Assembly: GCA_022496185.1 (NCBI GenBank) | Contig: WTXG01000010.1 | Coordinates: 248,001 to 312,000, forward strand | Length of the DNA: 64,000 nt | Reading direction: 5' to 3' | DNA from: Multifurca ochricompacta | Lineage: Eukaryota; Basidiomycota; Agaricomycetes; Russulales; Russulaceae | In this document: positions 54,941 to 64,000 of the stretch, in pieces | How positions within the stretch are numbered: position 1 is the first letter of the stretch | How the letters are laid out: every line of letters starts with the position of its first letter | Translations under genes and position numbers: made by a program | Notes under the pieces: model-generated | The model's input: the letters and a program-made list of their open reading frames with translations, nothing else | Database searches by the model: none | What the model was told of the DNA's origin: nothing

Positions 54941-56534
54941 CAGTGGGTCAAAAAACTGTCCCGATGTTTGCACCATTTCTAGTATTCACTCTATAGCACC
55001 TCAGCATTTAGGAATCTGGTTATGGTGTGGCTGTATGTCTGAAAGCCCTGCTTCCTGGCTACCATGCCCAATTTGGATCAAAGAAATTGGCCATGATATA
55101 AGCATTTTATGATCAAATCAAATCAATCAATCATCGGGACGGTTTTTTGACCCACATTTTAAATCCACTATCTGCCCAATTACTCCTTTTTTTCACCCCT
55201 TTTTGCCTTGGTAACTCCTTGGATCCTTTTAGTCATCCTTTCTATAACCTTTTGCCATCATTCTGGTGCATTTTTATTCCACTCCTCCACCACCCTCTCC
55301 CACAACTCAGGTATCCCCTTGACTGGTTAAGAACCTTCTTCAGATCCACCCAGAGGTGTCCAATGGGGCTAATATTTCAAGGGATTGGGCTATCCATACC
55401 AGGCTTCAATATTCCTGTCTTAAAACTGCTGGCTTGCCTTCTTGGAATTGTGTTTTGGGTCATTGTCCCACTGAAACATGCTTTCACCCTCCACCATTTC
55501 TTACTTTTCAAACCTTTCCACCACTCCACCATCCAAAATATCACAGTACTGGCATGGATTCATGATCCCCTAAACCCCTGTAAGCATTCCTAGTCCATTC
55601 CACCCCATACAAGACCAATACCATAAGTTCTTCCTCCTCCATGCTTGACTGTCAGGGTGGTGGTTCTGTCAGAGGGTGGTTACCATGAAACTTGGACAGT
55701 GGATGACTGGAAAAGGATCTTGTGGTCAGGTGAGACTATAATGAACAGAATTGGTTCAGACAGAAGGAGCTACACTTGGGAAAAATAAGGGAGAACCACC
55801 CTCTGACAGAACCACCACCCTGACAGTCAAGCATGGAGGAGGAAGAACTTATGGTATTGGTCTTGTATGGGGTGGAATGGACTAGGAATGCTTACAGGGG
55901 TTTAGGGGATCATGAATCCATGCCAGTACTGTGATATTTTGGATGGTGGAGTGGTGGAAAGGTTTGAAAAGTAAGAAATGGTGGAGGGTGAAAGCATGTT
56001 TCAGTGGGACAATGACCCAAAACACAATTCCAAGAAGGCAAGCCAGCAGTTTTAAGACAGGAATATTGAAGCCTGGTATGGATAGCCCAATCCCTTGAAA
56101 TATTAGCCCCATTGGACACCTCTGGGTGGATCTGAAGAAGGTTCTTAACCAGTCAAGGGGATACCTGAGTTGTGGGAGAGGGTGGTGGAGGAGTGGAATA
56201 AAAATGCACCAGAATGATGGCAAAAGGTTATAGAAAGGATGACTAAAAGGATCCAAGGAGTTACCAAGGCAAAAAGGGGTGAAAAAAAGGAGTAATTGGG
56301 CAGATAGTGGATTTAAAATGTGGGTCAAAAAACCGTCCCGATGATTGATTGATTTGATTTGATCATAAAATGCTTATATCATGGCCAATTTCTTTGATCC
56401 AAATTGGGCATGGTAGCCAGGAAGCAGGGCTTTCAGACATACAGCCACACCATAACCAGATTCCTAAATGCTGAGGTGCTATAGAGTGAATACTAGAAAT
56501 GGTGCAAACATCGGGACAGTTTTTTGACCCACTG
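54941..56534. mobile_element. Foldback Tc1/mariner element FB2 in copia-2 integrase
   Basis: 1594 bp, same as FB1: arms 54941-55681 and 55794-56534, loop 55682-55793 in inverted orientation relative to FB1, TSD TA (54939-54940, 56535-56536). The uninterrupted site is seen in copia-1 (GCTCCTAAAGCTGTAAAA, antisense near 7890). Confidence 0.94.
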
Positions 56535-56536
56535 TA

Positions 56537-59418
56537 AGGCTGTAAAGGGCCTTAGCATTGATAATAGCCAAGTGGAAGACAAGCCGTGTTATGGCTGTGA
56601 AATGGGAAAATCACACCGTCTTCCATTCCCTCCCTCTCAAAAGAGAGCTTCAGCACCCTTGGAGGTCATTCATAGTGACTTAGTTGGTCCATTGCAATGC
56701 ACCTCAATTCAAGGAAATCTATACTTCGCCACTTTCATAGACGACTTTAGCAGGACAGCTTTAGTTGTTGCTATGAAAGCAAAAAGTGATTTTACATTGG
56801 TCTTCTGTAACATTAAGGCATTCTTGGAAAATAAAACAGACAAGAAAATAAAGACCTTACATACAGACCGAGGTGGCGAATTTGTCAATAGAGAGCTGAA
56901 GTCTATACTTGAGAAGGCTGGCATAGAGCATAAATTGACAATGCCATATTCCCCACAACAGAACGGAAGGGCTGAAAGGTTCAACAGAACCATCATGGAA
57001 AAGGCTACCAGTATGCTGCATCATGCTGGTCTTTCCCTTGGTTTCTGGGAATGTGCAGTGCGAACAGCCTGTCACATATACAATAGAACACCGATCCGTT
57101 CAAATAAGTGGAGGACACCGCTAGAGCTTCTGGATGGGGACATTCCAGATGTCTCATATTTTAAAATCTTTGGCTGCTTAGCCTATTACACTGTCCCAGA
57201 GGATAAAAGACGTAAACTGGATCATAAAGCCAGGGAAACAGTCTTTGTCGGGTATGCACCCCACTCAAAAGGATATCTCCTTTGGGATATGCATACTCAA
57301 TCCTTCGTATTGTCAAGAGATGTGACATTTGATGAAGGATCCTTCCCATCCAACCTTGCAAAGGACAGCAAGGGAAAACAAAAGGAAAAGGTTACGCCTT
57401 TTGTAATAGAAGTTGAGAGGCCTGTCCAGCCTCAACCAGCAACAGCCACAGTTCCTCAGGCTCCTGAAGATAAGGACACCGAGGTTGAGGAACAGGAGGT
57501 AGTGGAACCTCCTCAAATAAATCCTGAGCCTACCACACCCGAAAATGAGCTTGACACACACGATCAAACCATCTATCAGACGCCATGATCCCAAATCATG
57601 GAACCCTCTGAACTCCCCCAGAGAACCCATGCCAAGAGACAATCTAGGAAGAATGTTGGCAAAATTTCCCAACCAGTTTTTACTAGGGAAAGCCCACGAT
57701 CTCAACAACGTGACAGGGCTGTGCAGGAAGATATAGATCTTGATACTGCCCGTCCCAAACGTTCACGTCGCATGAATCCTCGTTTTTACAATGAGGATAA
57801 TGCTGAGTTTGTGCAAGGTTCTTCCAGACTTGGGCACATGGAATTGCTTAATGCCGCAGGAGTCTCTTATAGAGATCCCCTGACTTTTCAGGAGGCAATG
57901 CAGTCTGATAGTGCCAATGAATGGCTTGAGGCATGTAAATATGAAATTGATGCCTTAGATAAACTAAATGTGTGGCGCCTTGAAGATCTTCCAAAAGGAA
58001 GAAAGGCTGTCAAATCAAAATGGGTCTTTAAATTGAAACCAGATGGACGGTTTCATGCTAGGCTCGTGGCAAAAGGGTTCACCCAAGTAGAAGGAGTGGA
58101 CTTCGACGAAACATTCTCTCCAGTTGCCAGATTTGAATCACTTAGATTATTACTAGCGCTAGCTATGCTAGAGGATTGGGAAATCCACCAAATGGATGTC
58201 AAATCAGCATTCCTACATGGCGATCTGGATGAAGAGATCTATATGGAGCAACCAGTTGGTTTCATCATTGCTGGTCAAGAGTCCAAGGTTTGTAGGCTAC
58301 AAAAAGCATTATATGGCCTCAAACAAGCCTCCCAAGCATGGAATCTACAATTCCATGCAGTTCTCAATGAACTGGGCTTCACTCGGACGTACTCTGATGC
58401 AGGAGTATACGTGTATCATCAAAAGGAGGGGGATGATTCACTCTATGTCATTCTCTATGTAGATGACATTACTATACTTGGGTCTTCCAATGATAAGATA
58501 ACATGGCTGAAGTCGGCTCTATCTAATCGATATGAGATGACTGACCTGGGAGAAATCCAGTCATACCTTGGAGTTAATATCACCAGGGATCGTCCTAACA
58601 AGACACTGGAGATTGACCAGGCAGCCTATGTTTTATCTATTATTGAGAAGTTTGGGATGAGGGATTCCAACTGAGTATATACTCCTCTTCCCTCTGGCGC
58701 TGATGTACATCTGGTCAAGTTTGATGGCCAAGCATCTACTTCTGAAATAAAGAAGTACCAACAGTTGATGGGGTCTCTGCTATGGGTGCAGATCGGAAGC
58801 AGACCTGACATCAGTTTTGCTGTGGCGCGCCTTAGCCAATATGCTTCCAATCCCTCTCAAGATCATATGCGACTTGCAAAATATGTCTTGAAATATTTGA
58901 ATAGTACAAAAGACTGCAAGTTGCGGTATTCTGGAGGGAATGGGGAGAGTGGCCTTCATGGCTTTGCAGATTCCTCATGGGGAGATCAAGAGGACTGCCA
59001 CTCAACCTCAGGCTACGTGTTTTTCTTAGCAAATGGTGCCATATCATGGTGTTCCAGAAAGCAGAAAACAGTAGCACAGTCCACCACTGAAGCCGAATAT
59101 ATGAGCCTCTCTGAGGCTGCAAATCAGGCAGCATGGTATAGGACTTTTATGGAGGAATTAGGGTATGAGGTATCCTCCCCTATACTACTCCACTGTGATA
59201 ATAAGGGTGCTGTGGATTTGGCATTAAACCCAGTCACAGGAAGGCGGTCAAAGCATATTCTGATCAAGTACCATGCCATTAGGGGGTATATTGACTCGCA
59301 CACAATTGAGTTAGTACGAACCCCCACAGGTGAGATGCTGGCAGATGGCTTTACTAAGTCTCTACCAAGAGCATCGTTTGAAACCATGGTCAATGGACTT
59401 GGACTTATGCTGAAATGA
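56537..59418 (+). pseudogene. pol: Copia-2 integrase core, RT and RNase H
   Basis: Same reading frame throughout, interrupted only by TGA at 57586 and 58672. Integrase Asp-Asp-Glu motifs (HSDLVGPLQ, TDRGGEFVN, NGRAERFNRT), RT box YVDDITILG and RNase H FADSSWGDQ ... DNKGAVDLALNP are all present. Compared with copia-1 the integrase frame is restored (A run intact). Confidence 0.9.
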
Positions 59419-59703
59419 GAGAGCTGGAATTTGGAGACTTTGTATACCAGTCTCACTTTCCCACCATGCCATATGAGCACGTTCTCGACCTCGAGAGTGA
59501 CGCAAGTGGTGTGTACGAAGTAGATATGTCAAGCATTCAGCTTGCATAAGCGAATCTACAACTCGTATGCAAAACTCACAACCCGCACTTGAGAGTTAGA
59601 GAAGTTGGATCTCTGGCTGGCGATGTGCTCATTTAATTGTGATGGCAGTGTGCTCATCCAACTCATTTTCCATCCATGACCAGATGCCTTCAGCATGGAG
59701 GGA
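59419..59703 (+). other. Copia-2 3' untranslated region and polypurine tract
   Basis: Non-coding, collinear with 4727-5013 of copia-1; ends with the purine stretch GGAGGGA before the LTR. Confidence 0.7.
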
Positions 59704-60209
59704 TGTTGAACACAGAAGATGTTCGGTGATGCTTCAGGCATCAGGTGATTAGATTAGCTACTTTGTAGATTAGATTAGATACCGGAGTCTCGGACTTTTT
59801 ACATTATCATTATTACTTTCTTTCTCACATTCCGCAATAGCTGACTGATGCACCATGTAACATGTGATTTCTGTAATGGCCAATGGCCTTTCTCCCTCAT
59901 GTTTATTGTTTGGACCTTGTCCGGCACTTGTGGACTTATTCCCAGTGCACAGACCATCCCTTGGATTGTATATAAGGGTGTCTGTTTCGTCTCTTACACT
60001 TCAGAGTTTCTTCTACCTCTGAAGTGTAAGTCCCTTCTCTTACTTACTATCATACCTTGAGACTAACGCTCCTTGTAGTAACTTGTCTTTGTCTAGGTCA
60101 GTAGTATAGTAATAGAGAGTTTCTTCTACCTCTGAAGTTAACTTGTCTTTGTCTAGCCTAACCCGCTAACCTACCACAGTCAGTATGCTGCGCACATGCC
60201 TGTTTCACA
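59704..60209 (+). repeat. 3' LTR of copia-2
   Basis: 506 bp; see 5' LTR. Starts TGTTGAACACAG, ends CCTGTTTCACA. Confidence 0.95.
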
Positions 60210-60219
60210 CCCCCTGTGA

Positions 60220-62123
60220 TTAAGACAATCCTATTAGTCCTAATCCAGAGATGAAGTCCATAAGTTTCGCTTGCGCGTGTGGCTTTGTAAATTCGTCAGC
60301 AAGCATATCTGCAGTGGGTGTTCTGATGAGTTCAATAAAGCCTTGCTCGACATATTCGCAGATGGTGTGAAATTTGATCGGGATGTGTTTTGAGCGTCTG
60401 CCAGTCACAGGATTGAGTGCTAAGTCCACCGCGCCCTTGTTATCGCCATGTAGGGGAATCAGGTTGGAGACTTCATAGCCTAGTTCAGAAAAGATGCTCT
60501 GGTACCACGCAGCTTGATTTGCCGCCTCGGCAAGTGCCATGTACTCGGCATGAGTGGTACTTTGGGCCACGGTCTTTTGCTTACGCGAAGTCCATGAGAT
60601 CACTGAGTCAGCAAGGAGGAAGACATAGCCCGAGGTTGAATGAAAGTCATTGGCATCATCTCCAAGGCTGGAGTCCGAGTAACCAATGAGACCAGTCCCG
60701 CGCGCTCCATCGTAGCATAGCCGTAGGTCAGCTGTACTGTTTAGATAAGCCAGTACGTACTTGGCAAGTCATAGATGTTGCGGGGAAGGGTTTGCTGCGT
60801 ACTGCGCAAGGCGTGCTACAGCGAAAGAGATGTCTGGGCGGGTCCCAATTTGCACATACAGTAGGCTCCCAATAATTTGTTGAAAATGTGTTATTTCTGC
60901 TTGAGTAGCCTGACTGGTGTACTTTACCAAATGGACCTCAGCCCCAGCAGGAAGAGGCATGTGGGTGGGGTTAGCATCTGCCATGCCAAAGTGTCCTACA
61001 ATCTCTGAGATGTACCGGGATTGGTCGATCTCCAAACACCTGGCCGATCTGTCATGGGTGATCCGAACTCCGAGATAAGAGTCGATCTTGCCTAGATCAG
61101 TCATTTCATAGCGCCGAGATAAGATACCTTTGATCCAGTTAACTTCATTGAGAGAGTTGCCTAAGATGGTGATGTTGTCAACATAGAGGATGATAATGAT
61201 TAGTCCCTCCCCTTCTTGGCGACAACACATGTAAACTCCTGCATCAGAATGCGTGCGCGTGAAGCTGAGCTCCAAAAGGACTCCATGGAATTGCAAGTTC
61301 CATGCGCACGAGGCTTGTTTGAGACTGTAAATTGCCTTTTTGAGCAGGCATACCTTGTTCTCCTGACCTGATTTGACGAAACCCAGTGGTTGCTCCATGT
61401 AAATTACCTCATCCAATAGCCCATTGAGGAATGCCGACTTGACATCCATCTGATGGATCTCCCAATTCTCTAGCGCAGCCAACACTAGCAAGAGTCGCAA
61501 GGACTCGAACCAAGCTACTGGAGAGAATGTCTCATTGTAATCTATTCCCTGAATCTGAGTGAAACCCTTTGCTACCAAGCACACGCGAAAGCGACCATCG
61601 GCTTTGTGCTTGAATACCCACTTTGACTTGATGGCCTTACAGTCTGCCGGTAAGTCCACTAGGGTCCACGTTCCATTCTTGGCTAGTGCGCCCATCTCAT
61701 ATTGGCACGCTTCTTGCCAGTCACCTGCAAACTCCGATTTCATTGCTTCCTGATATGTTAGTGGGTCGTGATAAGTGGCTGCTGCTAGCAAAGCCTGTTC
61801 ACCCAGGCGCCCTTGATCATCCAATTCAGCATTGTCTTCGCCGAAGTACCGTGGATTTCTGTGAGGGTTCTCTTGCAGTCTCTGAGGGGGCATGACCTGT
61901 GAAGCAGGGTCACTGGTCCGCTGAACCCAGAAAGTCTGGTTTCGTGGTGCGCAGGGTGGAGGTTCTTGCAGTGCGGTGTGAGAAGGCAGAGTGACAGGAA
62001 TGGAAACTTGTGTGCATTGTGTAGCATCAGGGGAAGGTGTCCTTGGCAGACGGACCTCCCCTAGTCCCTGTGTAGAGACTGTCATAGGAAATGAAACTGC
62101 CAGGGGCCCCTCAAGGGCCGTGG
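60220..62123 (-). pseudogene. pol: Copia-3 pol: RT and RNase H (5' part outside window)
   Basis: Minus-strand copia-type RT and RNase H, clearly diverged from copia-1/2 (GTWTLVDLPADCKAIKSKWV; QMDVKSAFLNGLLDEVIYME). The RT box reads YVDNITILG, with the second catalytic Asp changed to Asn. A TGA near 60768 replaces the CGA found in copia-1, in the same frame as the RNase H end (STTHAEYMALAEAANQAAWY). It is inactive. The upstream half is cut by gypsy-A at 62124, the downstream LTR is displaced to 51501 by copia-2. Confidence 0.9.
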
Positions 62124-62711
62124 TGTTACGACCAGGGCCCAGCAGCCCTATTTTCTTTACCCTCCCCAACAGAGATCCCACTTGCCCACCAACGCTACAC
62201 TTCCTTATTACGTCTCCCTCCTGGGACCCCTCACATGCGCTGCTCCCATCCCTGTGACCGCTGTTTGGACTTGTGTACATACTATTTGCCCATGCTTGTC
62301 CTTCTTATCTTGTTATCTCCTTATCTTATGATTGGACACTTACTTAGTTCCCTATCAGAAGCCAGGCTCTATGCCCTCTGCTTTCGGATATTCAGACCCA
62401 CTTGACTCCATACTTTTATCTCATAGACACCCGCTGAGTTACGTATATAAGTCCGCTGTAGCTACCTTGTAGACCTCAGACTCGACTTATTGAATACATC
62501 GGTGTTTGTCTTCTGGACTTCCCTTTGAATCCTCTGACTCGTCTGTCTCAGTACTTTGGGTACTTTTCCACTTAACATTGTCATAGGGAACAGCCCCTTT
62601 GACTTTGACTCGTCCATTTGAACTCCAAGAAGTCTTGTTGGCTTCTTATCTGAAACCCCCGACCAACGCTGTCACACACGTCGTGCAGAACGTCCCACAC
62701 CAGATGTAACA
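62124..62711 (+). repeat. 5' LTR of gypsy-A right copy
   Basis: 588 bp, TGTTACGACCAGGG ... CAGATGTAACA, TATA-like acgtatataagtc near 62443. Confidence 0.92.
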
Positions 62712-62730
62712 TCAAGTCGAGTCTCTCACA

Positions 62731-64000
62731 GTGGCTTCCAGCCGCAGTCAGACCCTCTTCCGAGAAGAACTCATCGAACACAGAGACAAGAATAATCTTT
62801 CACAGCAAGTACTTGGCTCTGCCGCCTGGAAGGACTTTGAAACTGAGTTTGGATACTACGTCTATCACGATGGAAGATACCAACCGGTAGAATACAACAA
62901 TGAGAAAAGAGTTTGGTACTGCATCCGATATTCAGATAGCCGACACTCTTGGGTCACTACAGGACCTGCCCCACCTGAATTTGGACTAGGCCCGTGGAGA
63001 GAAAACCCTCTGGCCATTGTCACAGACTCCAAACCAGAGGAGTACGTAGAAGAACCCAGCAAAGAAGAAGCACCAGCATTAGCAGTGTCTACGTCTCTGG
63101 TTGCACCGGCAGTTGTCACGATCAGAGCCCCTGCTTTGACAACTCCACAGATATCAGTACAATCCACACGAACGATCACCCCATCCCATCAACCCATGTC
63201 TACCATTGCCGCTCAACTCCCAGATCCTGCCCCACCAGCCCCTGCAGTGGCACCACCCAACATTCCCCCTCTGTTGGGACGACTGTCAGGAGTGCTACCC
63301 CAAACATTTACAGGGGACCACTCACAGAGCAAGAAGTTTATGTTGGAGTTCACAACCTTTAAAAACTTCAATCACGATGTTCCACAGATTGTCAACCCAT
63401 TCCAACATGCCAATCTGTTCCTCTCCTTAATTTGAGGAGATGCAGTAGATGACTGGACCATGGAGCAGTTGGAATGGTTGAATGAGCAGGTGGAAAGTGG
63501 GCGTCACACCACCAGTGAAGGTCTTTGGGAGACCATTGCTGAGAGGTTCAAAGACGCCTTTACAGACAGGCAGGCCAAGCAGAAGGCAGCCCGAGAATTG
63601 AAATCCCTCAAAATGGAGAAAGGCGAACTAGATGCATATGTTGCCAAGTTCAGAAGCCTAGCCAATAGAGCTGGCTATGACACAGACAAAGAGGCTACAT
63701 TAGACCTCTTCTCACAAGGACTACCTAACCCACTAGTCAAAAATATCATACAATTCCATCATCCTCATGACTGGGATGGCTGGGTCGATGCTGCCCAGCA
63801 GCAGCAACAGGATTATCTGGACTTCCAGACGCAGTTTGGAGTCAACACCAAAAAAGGAAAAACCCGAGACCAGTGGAAGGCCACCTTCGGAGTAAAACCT
63901 GCCCAGCATACCCAGAGGGATCCAAACGCTATGGATACCTCTGCAGACTGGGCCCAAGCTCGAGCAGCACTTACGGAGGATGAATGGCAGACATTAATGA
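62731..64000 (+). pseudogene. gag: Gypsy-A gag with start-codon change and in-frame TGA
   Basis: The frame opens with GTG GCT TCC where an ATG would be expected and runs through a Pro/Ala-rich N-terminal region and a capsid-type region. A TGA at 63433 interrupts it, and it continues in frame (DDWTMEQLEWLNEQVESGRH) to the window end. From 63570 it parallels the left copy (KMEKGELDAYVAKFRSLANR). Probably non-functional. Confidence 0.85.

Larger units (their letters stand above)
51508..60209 (+). mobile_element. Ty1/copia element copia-2, complete ends, disrupted body
   Basis: 506-bp LTRs (51508-52013, 59704-60209) differ by one base as far as I can see (A/G at LTR position 22), with TSD CCCCC (51503-51507, 60210-60214). 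Same family as copia-1. The body carries a solo LTR in gag, a foldback Tc1 in integrase, a 1-nt deletion near the gag start and three in-frame TGA codons, so it cannot be autonomous. It inserted in the polypurine tract of copia-3. Confidence 0.95.
62124..64000 (+). mobile_element. Gypsy-A right copy (3' part outside window)
   Basis: 5' LTR and gag of the same family as 1-4701, inserted in copia-3. Flank before it is CGTGG (62119-62123), the presumed TSD. Confidence 0.9.

Noticed and set aside
1..64000. CRISPR arrays, bacterial operons or prophage
   Set aside because: Spaced identical repeats are absent; GT-AG introns and eukaryotic transposons show a fungal nuclear sequence.

Overview
This 64 kb window looks like a repeat-choked accessory region of a basidiomycete, probably Agaricomycete, genome. 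The evidence is short (48-62 nt) GT-AG introns, a TPR-CHAT protein, a DUF6532-like gene, a Crinkler-like gene, and large numbers of Ty3/gypsy, Ty1/copia, Tc1/mariner and hAT-type elements. Nothing bacterial (operons, CRISPR, rRNA) is visible. By my reading only three host loci remain broadly readable: a P-loop NTPase with a nuclease-like C-terminus (13638-16584, minus), an MFS transporter (45501-47277, minus) and a TPR-CHAT protein (47758-51058, plus, one frameshift). The rest is mobile DNA, relics and one host gene cut into pieces.

Layout. 1-4701: 3' part of a chromodomain Ty3 element (gypsy-A) with an extra zinc-knuckle ORF, inserted in the 3' LTR of copia-1. 4702-11302: copia-1 (minus), nearly full length, with a solo LTR in gag. 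11303-13330: truncated hAT-type element, a poly(A) retroposon containing a tRNA-like module, and a decayed duplicate of the NTPase gene 5' end. 13638-17690: NTPase-nuclease gene and a DUF6532-like pseudogene. 17783-27070: a Crinkler-like NTPase-nuclease gene split by three insertions, each with a perfect target-site duplication (TSD): a 4974-bp hAT-like element (itself carrying two further hAT-type elements), a 581-bp gypsy-A solo LTR and a 1452-bp hAT-type element. Removing these and two introns leaves exactly 720 codons. 27270-30359: two more copies of the same hAT-type family (family E), then a histone H3-like relic. 31001-about 43868: a second copy of the large hAT-like element, interrupted by a small hAT element, an E element, a very young 8.07-kb Ty3 element (gypsy-B, identical LTRs) and a 1594-bp foldback Tc1 element. 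44098-44836: tRNA-like module and a hAT MITE. 45501-51058: divergent MFS and TPR-CHAT genes. 51508-60209: copia-2 (plus, LTRs about one base apart), carrying a solo LTR and a second identical foldback Tc1 element. Copia-2 sits in the polypurine tract of copia-3 (minus, 60215-62123), which is in turn interrupted by a second gypsy-A copy running off the right edge.

The host genes do not form an obvious pathway. The NTPase-nuclease gene, the Crinkler-like gene and the TPR-CHAT gene each belong to expanded, effector- or immunity-like families, which fits a fast-evolving, transposon-rich compartment. Because related repeats occur several times, many insertions can be dated and verified against an unoccupied (empty) site elsewhere in the same window. 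Residue positions, splice sites and TSDs below were read by eye. Homology calls rest on motif recognition, not on database searches.
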